From Calothrix sp. FI2-JRJ7 (GTDB lineage: Bacteria > Cyanobacteriota > Cyanobacteriia > Cyanobacteriales > Nostocaceae), in the NCBI GenBank assembly GCA_019359675.1, contig JAHHGX010000020.1:310001-374000 (forward strand): a stretch of 64,000 nucleotides of DNA. Reading direction: 5' to 3'. Shown here one piece after another: positions 1 to 9,290 of this stretch; positions within the stretch are counted from its first letter, which is position 1, and the number at the start of each line of letters is the position of its first letter. Made by a program: the position numbers and the translations under genes. A model generated the notes under the pieces. The model saw only the letters and a list, made by a program, of their open reading frames with translations, did no database searches and was not told the DNA's origin.

Positions 1-1
1 C

Positions 2-2644
2 GAACTTGCAGCAGCATCGAGTCATAATGGAAACCGAGATATAACTCAACTTACTGACGAGCAAAATTATCTTGTTGAAAAACTCGACTCTTTTCTACAC
101 GACCCTTTTTTCCGTGAATATTGGTTAAAAGATGATGGTATTATTCATCGTCTCATCACTCATACATTAGGATATAAGGATAAAGTCGAAATTATCGAAG
201 AAAGACAAGGATTTTCGATAGAAGACTTACCCCTTGATATCCTTAACTGGCAAAAGTCAGCGGCAAAAACCCAAGAGTTTTATACTTTTCTGATTAGTAA
301 TGAAAGTTTTCAAAAAACTACAGTTGAGTGGTTGAACGAACATCTTAACGAAGCTATCAAACAAGTACTTAGCTTAGGTCGGGAAGACTTGCAGCGATTA
401 ATGCGTGAAGTGCGTGAAACTTTAGCGGAGCAGGGTGTCGAGTTAGTTTTACTAATTGAAGATTTTGCGAAATTACAAGGTATTGACCGAGAGGTGTTAG
501 AAGCAGTATTAGCTCGACCACAGCAACCAGGAAGTAAACCTTTGTGTGCAATTCGTACTGCTTTAGCTTGTACTACAGGTTATTTCCAAAGTTTAATCGA
601 TACCGTTCAACAGCGTATTACCTTTAGTGTCAACCTCGATATTGGTACAGTTGATAATCAATCTTTAATTACCCCAGATGATATTCAAGAGTTTGTGTCT
701 AGATACCTAAATACGGTTCGTTTAGAAAATCAGGTTATCTCCGACTGGGCAAAAAACAACCAAGAAGAGGATTCTCAACAAGAATCTATCGTCAGTGCGT
801 GTAACGATTGCGAACATCGTGAAGCTTGTCATGCAGGTTTTGGGAATGTTAACGACATGGGATTATATCCGTTCACACCCAAAGCTTTAGAACAAATGTG
901 GAATCGTGTCAATACAGGTAACTTTAACCCCCGCATTCTCATTAAAGATGTACTAAAGTATACTTTAGAAAATGGATTCAATGATATTAAGAAAGGTAAT
1001 TTCCCATCTGTGACTTTGCGAGAGCATTTTGGTAAGGTGCGTTTGAATACTATGCTCCAAACAGATATTAGAACAAAAGACCCTTACAATACTGAGCGAC
1101 GTGCAATACTTATAGACTTATGGACTGACAGTAATGAGCTTTGTGACCTACCTGCTTCTGTTCATACTGCTTTTAGTCTACCAACTCTCGGCGCCAAAAT
1201 TCAGCAAACCGAAAATAAACGTACCATTCCAAACCCTCAAAATAATCTTCCCACACCACGCACGGGTGAAGGTGGAGGAAGTTATATAACCGAACCAAAA
1301 TCAGTTGATAAAGAACCAGAAATTCCAGAAACGTTACAAGAAAAGCTAAAAATTCTGGATAACTGGAACAACGAATCAATATTACCTCAAGACATAGCAC
1401 AAAATATACGCACGTTTCTTTTTCCTGCAATAGTTGAAAAAATCCAGTTGGATAATGAACTTTTACTAGAAAATTTTTTTGCTAGTAACACAAGTAAGTA
1501 TTTTAAACAGAAAAATATTTACTTCCATAGTCCGAGGTTTACAAGAGAAAAAGTTTTTGGTGTAAAGTTATTATTACCTCTTAACCCTAATGATAAGAAC
1601 GAGTTTCTTGAAACTGCTGTAGCATTCCAAGGAATTTTACTATATAGTCACCACAAAAACTGGAAGTTTCCGAACGGTGACCGTTATTTACTAACCTATA
1701 GCAAGCTTCTAGAAAAATGGAGTCAGTATGTATTGAAAGCAATTCGTCTTTATCCTAGAGAATCTGGAGAAATTTGGAATCCAGTTCCAGCAGCAGTAGA
1801 ACTGTTAGCGATTGCTGCAACAATGGGAGGACACTCGACTAATTCTCTAGAAAACTTAATTAATGCGTTATTTTTAGATTTAGATAGAAACGATACAGGT
1901 CGTAGTGAGAGTTGGGAAAATCTTTTAAAATCTTTGAAAAAACACCGTGATGAGTTACTAGAAATTGTTCAAACTCGAATTGCTTGTACTAAAGGTAGTT
2001 CAAGAGATTTTCAAATTATTGATTCCATACAAATTATTGACCATTTAGAAAAAATCAGAAAATCCTGGCAACCTCAGTGTGAGATTCCAGAAGATGTTAG
2101 TGGTAAATTTTCAGAAATTTATAATGCTCGTAAAGATGTAGATGAACTGCTTGAAAAAAGTATTGAAGAAGAATATCAACGTCAATTTGAAATTTACCAA
2201 TTGTTAATATCAGAGTTGGGGGAAAATTTCAATAAGAAAGAAGTGATTGATACTGTAAGTTCTGCTTTAGAAAATGCACAAATTGCAGGAGTATTACGTG
2301 GTGTTAAAAACATTGATGACATTAAAAAAGTTATCGAACAATTCCGTCGTACTGCAATTACTAAGTATCAAGAAAATATGAGACGTATCCAAGCAGAGAA
2401 AGAAGCGGAAAATGGGAGAGGTAAAACTCTTGTTTATTTGAGTGAAGATTTTCAAAAGGTAATTAGTGATTCTAAAGATTTTTTGAATCAGACACATAGA
2501 TTTATTGGAGCTTCGACTTTAGAAGCAAAAAATCAAATTGGTGATTTAGGACAATTAGGACAAGGTTCAGTAAATTCTTGTCATCAAGGAATAAAAGATG
2601 ATTTGGCTAAACTCAAAAATTTATTGAATGAAATTAAAGGATAA
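2..2644 (+). CDS. dpdH: DpdH-like ATPase, 5' end outside window (partial)
   Basis: The frame is open from base 2, so the gene begins upstream and the TTG at 332 is not its start. About 880 residues are visible. A run reading VELVLLIEDFA near visible residue 146 looks like a Walker B strand of a STAND/AAA-type ATPase, whose P-loop would lie upstream. A CNDCEHREACHAGF cluster near residue 266 looks like a metal site. A low-complexity Pro/Gly/Glu linker lies near residues 415-430, and the rest is helical. The context is an ATPase, a small protein, a helicase, a PLD nuclease and a DpdD-like protein, which matches the H-I-J-K order of Dpd clusters. Those clusters insert 7-deazaguanine derivatives in DNA and restrict unmodified DNA. 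The DpdH name rests on motif memory and gene order, without a search. Confidence 0.65.
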   Translation, partial: ELAAASSHNGNRDITQLTDEQNYLVEKLDSFLHDPFFREYWLKDDGIIHRLITHTLGYKDKVEIIEERQGFSIEDLPLDILNWQKSAAKTQEFYTFLISNESFQKTTVEWLNEHLNEAIKQVLSLGREDLQRLMREVRETLAEQGVELVLLIEDFAKLQGIDREVLEAVLARPQQPGSKPLCAIRTALACTTGYFQSLIDTVQQRITFSVNLDIGTVDNQSLITPDDIQEFVSRYLNTVRLENQVISDWAKNNQEEDSQQESIVSACNDCEHREACHAGFGNVNDMGLYPFTPKALEQMWNRVNTGNFNPRILIKDVLKYTLENGFNDIKKGNFPSVTLREHFGKVRLNTMLQTDIRTKDPYNTERRAILIDLWTDSNELCDLPASVHTAFSLPTLGAKIQQTENKRTIPNPQNNLPTPRTGEGGGSYITEPKSVDKEPEIPETLQEKLKILDNWNNESILPQDIAQNIRTFLFPAIVEKIQLDNELLLENFFASNTSKYFKQKNIYFHSPRFTREKVFGVKLLLPLNPNDKNEFLETAVAFQGILLYSHHKNWKFPNGDRYLLTYSKLLEKWSQYVLKAIRLYPRESGEIWNPVPAAVELLAIAATMGGHSTNSLENLINALFLDLDRNDTGRSESWENLLKSLKKHRDELLEIVQTRIACTKGSSRDFQIIDSIQIIDHLEKIRKSWQPQCEIPEDVSGKFSEIYNARKDVDELLEKSIEEEYQRQFEIYQLLISELGENFNKKEVIDTVSSALENAQIAGVLRGVKNIDDIKKVIEQFRRTAITKYQENMRRIQAEKEAENGRGKTLVYLSEDFQKVISDSKDFLNQTHRFIGASTLEAKNQIGDLGQLGQGSVNSCHQGIKDDLAKLKNLLNEIKG

Positions 2645-2649
2645 ATGTA

Positions 2650-3354
2650 ATGCTCATTAGTAAATCTCAAGAATTGATTGATTTATGCCAGCAGAAAGAA
2701 ACTCAGCAAAGAATTGCCGATAATCTTCAAGCATTCCAATCGAGGCAAAAGCACATAAATGATGCTTTAACCATGATTGAACCAATTGTTGAAGCTGTAC
2801 GTGCGTTTCGGCAACGAGAGCTAACAAATTTTGACGTAGTTCCAAAAGTTGACTCTCTAGTATCTATTATTGCTGAAGCTGAAGAAAAATTTCGGCAAAA
2901 TCCTGAGTGGATTATTGAAAATAATAATTTTAAAGCAAACAGTTTTATCTCAAGCATAAGAGGTCTAAAAAATACAATAGAACAGCAATTAAGTCAAGCA
3001 TGGAATATTTATATTAAGCAAACAATGCCCAGTACAAATAATGATATGCTGAATGTGTTATCTAAAGTAGAAGCTTTTAAAGATACGGTTCAAGAAATAC
3101 GTATTTTAGATAAGGAAATAAAAGATATTAATTTTCCTAAAAATAATGTAGAATTTGAAAAATATGAACGTAAGATAGAACTATTAAAGTTATGCTGGAA
3201 TAGTTTAAATTCAGATGAAGTACCAGATACTGTATTACGACTACTTAAAGATGCTGCAAATCAAGGCGCCTCTTTAAGTCTTTTAACTCCAGAAGTCCAA
3301 GATTGGATTAATAAACATAATATCTCAGATTCATTAAAAATTCGCTTAATTTAA
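2650..3354 (+). CDS. dpdI: DpdI-like protein
   Basis: This 234-residue, Glu/Lys/Gln-rich, mostly helical and probably coiled-coil protein starts 5 bp after the preceding stop, behind an AAAGGA ribosome site, so it is co-transcribed and probably translationally coupled. I see no catalytic motif. The name DpdI is inferred from position, between a DpdH-like ATPase and a DpdJ-like helicase, and from size. It could act as an adaptor between these two, but nothing in the sequence shows that. Confidence 0.5.
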   Translation: MLISKSQELIDLCQQKETQQRIADNLQAFQSRQKHINDALTMIEPIVEAVRAFRQRELTNFDVVPKVDSLVSIIAEAEEKFRQNPEWIIENNNFKANSFISSIRGLKNTIEQQLSQAWNIYIKQTMPSTNNDMLNVLSKVEAFKDTVQEIRILDKEIKDINFPKNNVEFEKYERKIELLKLCWNSLNSDEVPDTVLRLLKDAANQGASLSLLTPEVQDWINKHNISDSLKIRLI

Positions 3355-3359
3355 ATATA

Positions 3360-3391
3360 CATATTCTTCGCTTCGCGACTAATGACAATAC
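3360..3391. repeat. Dispersed repeat copy between dpdI and dpdJ
   Basis: Read on the minus strand this stretch has TATTGTCATTAGTCGCG followed by AAGCGAAGAAT. It is the same element seen at 9.6-9.8 kb and 19.95-20.03 kb. It separates two genes that would otherwise be closely packed. Confidence 0.6.
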
Positions 3392-3406
3392 TCGTTTTTG
3401 CGTTAT

Positions 3407-5569
3407 ATGGTTATTGATTGGGATAAGTTAATTAGGGAATTTCTTGATACCTTAGAGCGCAAAGAGGTGCAACTTCTCTCGTGGGGTATTGTTGATGGTG
3501 GGTTTTCTGAAGAGGAAATAGAAGAACTAGCACAAGATTTCTTTGATAATAATGATATTGATGAGGATGCTTGGGATTTAGTTGAGTTAATGCTCGAACG
3601 GCGCCTTATATTCGATTTTAACATCAGAGGTCGGCGCCTATACCGCAGTCGCATGGCTGAGGCTGTAAGGTTATTCGCGCGTCTTCGTCAGCTTTTCCCT
3701 AGCAATAATTGGCAAACTGCCCCTACAATGGTTGCTGACTATCGTTTGCAAATTACCCCTAGAGTTTATCCTAGAAGACATATTACGTTACAAACTGTAA
3801 TTGAGAATTTACAGAATGACAAAGTATTAACTCCCATACGGCAACAAGCAATTACAGCTATTCTTGATTTACCTGAGAAGGATAATCAAATTTTATTGGC
3901 TGATTTTCAATTACGCGCGACGAGTAGAATGTTGCGCGATTTGAATAGTACAAAAAGTCGGGGGATGATTGTTTGTGCGGGAACGGGGACAGGGAAGACT
4001 TTAGCTTTTTACTTGCCTGCATTGGCACATATTGCTGGTTTTCTTAAAAAAGATGAGTATTGGAGTAAGGGTTTAGCGATTTATCCTCGTAATGAACTGC
4101 TCAAAGACCAATTTTCGGAAACTTACCAACAAGCACGGCGCCTTGATAGTGTTTTAGGTAATAACAAGCGTAAAATTATTATCGGCGCCTTTTTTGGTCT
4201 CACTCCCCGAAGCGCAACATTAGAAGACGTAGATGAAAAATGGGATTCTGAAAGCGGTGGTTATACCTGTCCTTATTTACGATGTCCTGAATGTGATGGT
4301 ACTTTATCTTGGCAACGTGCTGATTTGGAGGCAAAAAGAGAGAAGCTTACTTGTTTAAACCGAGATTGCCGTAATGTTATTGATGAGTCGGAAGTAATTC
4401 TCACGCGCGATAGAATGGCGAAAACTCCCCCTGACCTGGTTTTTACTACGACGGAAATGTTAAATCGGTCGATGGGTGATTCTAAATATGGTCATGTGTT
4501 TGGAATTAGGGCGCCTTTAACTCCTCAAATAATATTACTCGATGAGGTGCATACTTACACGGGAATACATGGCGCCCAAGTTGCTTATTTATTGCGACGT
4601 TGGCAACACATCATTCAAAATAAAGTTCAATATACTGGACTTTCGGCAACATTAGAAAGTGCAGCAGAATTTTTTAGCCAACTTACTGGTTTAAATTTAG
4701 GTCGGGTTGAAGAAATATATCCTGGTGATGACTTAATTGCTGAAGGGATGGAATATCAACTTGTTCTCAGAGGCGACCCTGTATCAGGTACTACTTTATT
4801 ATCAAGTAGTATATTAACAGCAGTATTATTAAGACGTGTACTAGACCCTAATGTTGAACCTCTTAGCAAAGACTTTTATGGTTCACGTGTTTTTGCTTTT
4901 ACTGATGACTTAGATGTTACAAATCGTTTGTTTCATAACTTATTAGATACTGAAGCACAAAATAGTTGGGGGCGCCAAATTAGAGGAAGATTACCTTTAG
5001 CAGCTTTACGCGCGCATAGTGCATCTAATAGTATAGAGCGTTTAGTTTCTGGTCAATCTTGGTTTATGTGCCAAGAAATTGGTCATCGCTTAGAAGTTCC
5101 ATTAAGTATTGGACGTACAAGCTCTCAAGATACAGGAGTAGCTTTAGATGCAGATATCATTGTTGCTACCGCATCGTTAGAAGTGGGATTTAATGACCCA
5201 GATGTTGGAGGTGTTATTCAACATAAAGCACCGCGCGATATGGCTTCTTTTCTTCAGCGAAAAGGACGTGCAGGACGAAAAAGAACGATGCGACCTTGGA
5301 CTGTAGTAGTACTTTCTGACTATGGACGCGACCGCATAGCTTATCAAAATTACGATATGCTATTTAGTCCAATTTTAGAAAAACGCTTTCTACCAATTGC
5401 CAACCGTTATGTAATTAGAATTCAAGCTGTTTATGCTTTTATGGATTGGGTTGCTATGAAGCTAGTTAATACAAATAGAGGCAGTGTTTGGAACGACTTT
5501 GCATCACCAGCATTATACGATAACAAGCGTCAACAGTTAGAAATAAATATTATCAAGAATGTCCTTTAA
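3407..5569 (+). CDS. dpdJ: DpdJ-like superfamily 2 DEAD/DEAH helicase, probably C-terminally truncated
   Basis: The ATG at 3407 (MVIDWDKLIREF) is preferred over the in-frame TTG nine bases upstream. The protein has an N-terminal helical domain, a P-loop (AGTGTGKT, about residue 193), a Cys4 zinc-ribbon insertion (CPYLRCPEC then CLNRDC, about 285-330), motif II LLDEVH (about 378), motif III LSAT, and motif VI QRKGRAGR (about 618). Such proteins use ATP to translocate on or remodel nucleic acid. In Dpd loci the helicase belongs to the restriction half. The ORF stops about 90 residues after motif VI, and from memory DpdJ proteins are much longer. The stop lies where the next reading frame (the PLD protein) is already open, which suggests a deletion or frameshift. 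The alternative is a DISARM-type or other defence helicase. Confidence 0.65.
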   Translation: MVIDWDKLIREFLDTLERKEVQLLSWGIVDGGFSEEEIEELAQDFFDNNDIDEDAWDLVELMLERRLIFDFNIRGRRLYRSRMAEAVRLFARLRQLFPSNNWQTAPTMVADYRLQITPRVYPRRHITLQTVIENLQNDKVLTPIRQQAITAILDLPEKDNQILLADFQLRATSRMLRDLNSTKSRGMIVCAGTGTGKTLAFYLPALAHIAGFLKKDEYWSKGLAIYPRNELLKDQFSETYQQARRLDSVLGNNKRKIIIGAFFGLTPRSATLEDVDEKWDSESGGYTCPYLRCPECDGTLSWQRADLEAKREKLTCLNRDCRNVIDESEVILTRDRMAKTPPDLVFTTTEMLNRSMGDSKYGHVFGIRAPLTPQIILLDEVHTYTGIHGAQVAYLLRRWQHIIQNKVQYTGLSATLESAAEFFSQLTGLNLGRVEEIYPGDDLIAEGMEYQLVLRGDPVSGTTLLSSSILTAVLLRRVLDPNVEPLSKDFYGSRVFAFTDDLDVTNRLFHNLLDTEAQNSWGRQIRGRLPLAALRAHSASNSIERLVSGQSWFMCQEIGHRLEVPLSIGRTSSQDTGVALDADIIVATASLEVGFNDPDVGGVIQHKAPRDMASFLQRKGRAGRKRTMRPWTVVVLSDYGRDRIAYQNYDMLFSPILEKRFLPIANRYVIRIQAVYAFMDWVAMKLVNTNRGSVWNDFASPALYDNKRQQLEINIIKNVL

Positions 5570-5589
5570 GTTCTCGTCAAGTTCCTAAC

Positions 5590-6048
5590 TTGCTGCAAGC
5601 TATATTCGTTGCAGAACTTCTTACTTCTAGTAAATGTATATGGCTTGTTTCACCGTGGATATCTGATATCCAAGTTATAGATAATACTAGTAATTCATTT
5701 ATGTGCTTAGAACCGTCTTGGAGTCGTTCGCGTATTTTACTTTCTCAAATTCTTAGTACCCTGACTCAACGAGGAACCATAGTACATGTTGCAACTCGTC
5801 CAGATAAACACAACCGCAGTTTTATAGAAGCACTTCTTCTCAAAACTGATGGTGTTAATTGTCATGTCCATAGTACTGATGAACTTCATTCTAAGGGTAT
5901 TTTAGGAGACGGGTATTATTTAGCTGGTTCTATGAATTTTACTTATAACGGTATAACTGTAAACGAGGAAGCGTTAACTTATGATACATCACCAGAAGTA
6001 ATTGCCGAACAACAGTTGATTTTTGGCAGTCGTTGGGGAGTTGTGTAG
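5590..6048 (+). CDS. dpdK: DpdK-like phospholipase D-family nuclease, start lost or truncated
   Basis: A 152-residue protein with one PLD catalytic motif: HSKGILGD matches HxKxxxxD and is followed by GSMNFTYNG. The conserved-looking N-terminal segment LLQAIFVAELL then WLVSPWISD precedes it. One HKD motif per chain implies a dimeric nuclease. The frame is open back to 5524 and still reads sensibly there (RQVPNLLQA), but it holds no ATG or GTG. The first candidate is TTG at 5590, without a ribosome site. The original start was therefore probably removed in the event that ended the helicase frame at 5569. Expression could depend on frameshifting or reinitiation, or the gene may be silent. Confidence 0.6.
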   Translation: MLQAIFVAELLTSSKCIWLVSPWISDIQVIDNTSNSFMCLEPSWSRSRILLSQILSTLTQRGTIVHVATRPDKHNRSFIEALLLKTDGVNCHVHSTDELHSKGILGDGYYLAGSMNFTYNGITVNEEALTYDTSPEVIAEQQLIFGSRWGVV

Positions 6049-6060
6049 GATAAAACAGTG

Positions 6061-8313
6061 ATGAATAAAAGCAATGCTAGTACTCTTCGTTTTCTGGAAC
6101 AGTTTTTCGGCGCCAGTAATAAATTTGATTTAGACAAAATTAAGCGTACCGAAGGAAAAAGCGCGAAAATTCGTCCTTGGGTAGAGTTGTTGACCCAGAG
6201 TACACCTCAACCTACCATCCTTCCATGCTGGCGCCCAATAAACAATCAGGTAGATTGGTATGGCATTGCTTTTTCACCAAAACAGTTACGTCGTTTAAGC
6301 GAAGAATTAATGGCATTTGTGGGGCCAACGTATTCAACGTATCGGGGACAAACTGCACAACTAAATTTACAAGACCCTATAGAAGCGGCAATCAATCAAT
6401 TTACACAAGGTAATGCAATAAAATTTAACGGAGATTCCTCTCAAATTTGGCAAGCACTTGAACGGATGCGCCAAGTAAGCGCGCGCTGTGTCAAACATAA
6501 TAGAGAAATTCCCCGTCCAACAGGTAGAGTACTGCGGGATTTTTATATGGCGCTACAAGCAGGCGCCCGCAGTTGTGCAGAACAAGAACTACAGTACCTC
6601 GCTAACCAACACCGCTTAGATGCACTCAATCTTTTATTTTTGCGTGTGCAACTTTTAGCAGAGTTAGAACAATGGAATGAATTACTCACGCTTCCAGAAC
6701 TTAGCAACCTTTTGCAAGTCAAAAGACCGTTTGCCGTTACAATCGCATTATTAAAAGCAGTATACCAAGTTGAACTTCTGCACTTTGAAGAAAAAAACAC
6801 TCCTAGTAGCGCAATAGCTTATTTTAAAGAATTTGTTTTTCCCCGATATCAAAATCTTTTTGCTGCCCGTGCAGGTAGTAAAGTTCCAGAAGTATTAAAG
6901 TTATTTATGCTGCTAGCTGTAAGCGTAGAACCAAAAAAACCAGCTTTACGTGATGAGCTACTAGCAATTGAGACAGCAGAACACCGTAACTACTTAGAAA
7001 GACTAGCTCAATCTTTACCTGATATTACACCTTGTAATGAAGAAGACCCTTTACAACAAGCCGAAAAATTAGCGTCTGAAGCAGATTTTGACCAATTATT
7101 TTTAGTGTTGCGCGATGTTCCACTATCACAGCGTAAAGTTAGCTTACTGTTTCAAGGCGCCTACGAGTTACAAACATTAGAAGCAGAAAAAACCGCATTA
7201 CAAGCTTTTGATGAGCTTACGATTGAAGAACAAACAGCTTTTTTGAAGTTACGTTGGAACCAAGATTGCCTAAACCGATGGCGAGGGAGTACCGAAGAGG
7301 TAACAAATACTCAATTAGCCGAAACAATTCCAGCAAGCTGGTTAGAATGGTTATCACAACTAGATAAACAGCCAACTTGGGAGCGTGCGCTATTTACTGC
7401 ACGTCAGGGTTCTAGCGAATGGGATGTTACAAGTTTACTCGTACAACCAAATGCTGTATACGAATTTGAGGAATTACTAAGCACAGTTGGCTCGAAAGCT
7501 GAATCTGTTCTACACAATGCAATTCCTTATTTATTGGGATTTTTCCAAAAGGATCAGTTATTTCCTCGTAGTGAATTTTTTAACCTTTATCAATTGTTGT
7601 TAGAAATATTAGTTATAAGTACCGAAGGTGGAGATGCCGATTTAGTATTGTTTAACGATTTAGTAATTGCACTGTTAAATCTTGGTTTGGATGCTAAAAA
7701 GTATACAGATATAATCAACTGTGCTTTAGACCTTTGGAAGCGCTATGAATCTCCGAAAAAAGTTGATTGGGCATTAGATTTACTCGATATACTAGTATTA
7801 AATTCTAGTCAAAATATGAGCGTGCGCGAGCAAACTTTATTTACTGTAGCCGAAAGCTTACGAAATTTTGCAGGACGCATCGACGAAGAACAATGGGGAA
7901 TTTTGCGCTCTTTAGTTAAGGACTTAAAGTTTGAAGAAGCATTTTCATGGTTATTTGATAAACAAATTGTAGAGCAAGAAAGTGAAGTAGATATTTTTCA
8001 AAAGCTCAATGGTAAATCAGTACTCATTTATACTCTTACTGAAACCGCAGCGTTAAGAGTCAAAAGCATTTTAGAAGCAGCTTCTAAAGTAAAAGTTAAT
8101 ATTAGTCATGATAAAGGTGGTACTGATAGACTCGGACAGTGGGTTAAAAACTCTGACATTGTTTTAATGGTGACAGCTAGCGCAAAACATGCAGCAACTA
8201 ATTTTATTGAAGCAAATCGTCCACCACATCTGGCGCCGATTCTTTTAGTTAATAGCAAAGGTAGTGCAAGTATGCTGCGAATAATTAAAAATTACTTAAC
8301 AAAAATTGGCTAA
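6061..8313 (+). CDS. dpdD: DpdD-like protein with C-terminal DUF2325-like domain
   Basis: A protein of about 750 residues starting 12 bp after dpdK. An AGGA lies upstream of a GTG-ATG pair, and ATG at 6061 is taken as the start. The N-terminus (RFLEQFFGASN) and the overall size fit my memory of DpdD. The centre is helical and repeat-like. The last 100 residues (about 648-750) form an alpha/beta unit: VLIYTLTETAALRVKSIL, then an isolated DIVLMVTASAKHA and PILLVNSKGSASMLR. This resembles the Rossmann-like DUF2325 fold. Residue conservation is unbroken, so this end of the cluster looks intact. No catalytic chemistry can be assigned. It is the last gene of the plus-strand cluster. Confidence 0.6.
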   Translation: MNKSNASTLRFLEQFFGASNKFDLDKIKRTEGKSAKIRPWVELLTQSTPQPTILPCWRPINNQVDWYGIAFSPKQLRRLSEELMAFVGPTYSTYRGQTAQLNLQDPIEAAINQFTQGNAIKFNGDSSQIWQALERMRQVSARCVKHNREIPRPTGRVLRDFYMALQAGARSCAEQELQYLANQHRLDALNLLFLRVQLLAELEQWNELLTLPELSNLLQVKRPFAVTIALLKAVYQVELLHFEEKNTPSSAIAYFKEFVFPRYQNLFAARAGSKVPEVLKLFMLLAVSVEPKKPALRDELLAIETAEHRNYLERLAQSLPDITPCNEEDPLQQAEKLASEADFDQLFLVLRDVPLSQRKVSLLFQGAYELQTLEAEKTALQAFDELTIEEQTAFLKLRWNQDCLNRWRGSTEEVTNTQLAETIPASWLEWLSQLDKQPTWERALFTARQGSSEWDVTSLLVQPNAVYEFEELLSTVGSKAESVLHNAIPYLLGFFQKDQLFPRSEFFNLYQLLLEILVISTEGGDADLVLFNDLVIALLNLGLDAKKYTDIINCALDLWKRYESPKKVDWALDLLDILVLNSSQNMSVREQTLFTVAESLRNFAGRIDEEQWGILRSLVKDLKFEEAFSWLFDKQIVEQESEVDIFQKLNGKSVLIYTLTETAALRVKSILEAASKVKVNISHDKGGTDRLGQWVKNSDIVLMVTASAKHAATNFIEANRPPHLAPILLVNSKGSASMLRIIKNYLTKIG

Positions 8314-8363
8314 TTAAGCGTTTTAATATTGAGAATCGCGCTTTGCTAACTATAAATTTCGAT

Positions 8364-8424
8364 GGTGCGTGAAAGCTTGTAGATTTGGTGCTTCTATTTT
8401 TACTTATTTGTGCTTTCACGCACC
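8364..8424. repeat. Inverted repeat, TGCGTGAAAGC family
   Basis: GGTGCGTGAAAGC at the left is mirrored by GCTTTCACGCACC at the right, with a 35-bp A/T-rich centre. It lies between convergent genes (dpdD and the Rpn-like gene) and could end transcription from both sides. Related copies are at 13335, 22268, 55381, 60876 and 60965. Confidence 0.85.
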
Positions 8425-8429
8425 CTACT

Positions 8430-9290
8430 TTAATTCTGAACTAATTGACGCAATTCGTCTAAGCTGTCAACAATTTTAATTGCGTCTTTAATTACTTTAA
8501 GTTGCTCTAAATCTGAAATTTGAGAAATAGATTCCATTAATTGTAATGCTTCGGCGCCGAATTTTAACTCAAGTCCTAACTCAATTGCTGATAAAATACC
8601 CCGCTGCTCACCAATTTCTTCTCCTATTTGCTGTCCTTCTTTAAGAATTTGCTCATACCAAGGTGATTGTTGTAGTACTGCCATATCTAACCTCATTATA
8701 CGTTGTACTAATGGACTATCTAACACAAATGTAGCAAAAAAACCTAGGAGCATTTCAAATTGCTCTAATTGCTCATCAGCACGCAGTACTCGCAATGCTT
8801 GCTCAATTGTTGCTTCGTTACCACCATTTTTGAGAATTGGCACAAATGGTAGCAGAGAAGACAATCCATTAAAGGCTACCTGTGCGTCAATTTCCCAGAG
8901 ATTAATAACTTTATAGTCCTGACGTGCTAATAAACCCATGAATTTTGATTTGAAGCGAGTGGGTATTTTGGTATCGCTTCCTTTTATGATGTTTATCAGG
9001 ACAGGGTATACAGGTAGGTCGTACTTTTCTTCCGCTAACCCTGTATATGCGCGCATTCGTTTTGGCATCCTCATTTTATAACGCAGTTGTAATTCGTTGA
9101 GAATAAAGAATTTTCCAAGTGTTGGACTTTCTGCACGAATTAAAACATCGCTTTCACGACTAACCCATTGAAATTCTGAGTTGGGAATTTCTTTAACTAT
9201 TATATCTGAGGCGCCTGTCACCCAGTTTGCCCACTGCTGTGGCGCCAGACTTATCAAACGTTTGGAACCGATATCAGATGCTTCTGCCAT
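8430..9290 (-). CDS. Rpn/transposase_31-like PD-(D/E)XK nuclease family protein
   Basis: A 286-residue protein of a type very common in large cyanobacterial genomes. The N-terminal half has an acidic DVLIRAES strand followed by FFILNELQLRY, the E-x-Q arrangement of Rpn/PD-(D/E)XK proteins, then VYPVLINII. The C-terminal half is helical with a Gln/Glu-rich stretch (EGQQIGEEIGEQRG) and a tail of the DUF4351-like kind. Rpn proteins are recombination-promoting DNases. The biological role of the cyanobacterial versions is not settled. The gene stands alone and converges on dpdD. Confidence 0.6.
   Translation of the reverse strand: MAEASDIGSKRLISLAPQQWANWVTGASDIIVKEIPNSEFQWVSRESDVLIRAESPTLGKFFILNELQLRYKMRMPKRMRAYTGLAEEKYDLPVYPVLINIIKGSDTKIPTRFKSKFMGLLARQDYKVINLWEIDAQVAFNGLSSLLPFVPILKNGGNEATIEQALRVLRADEQLEQFEMLLGFFATFVLDSPLVQRIMRLDMAVLQQSPWYEQILKEGQQIGEEIGEQRGILSAIELGLELKFGAEALQLMESISQISDLEQLKVIKDAIKIVDSLDELRQLVQN

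Noticed and set aside
332-2644. Complete gene starting at TTG 332
   Set aside because: The frame is open and protein-like from base 2, so the gene begins upstream of the window.
2-8313. DISARM system (helicase plus PLD)
   Set aside because: No DUF1998 DrmB or methylase is seen, and the order ATPase, small protein, helicase, PLD, DpdD-like fits Dpd better. Not fully excluded without the upstream genes.
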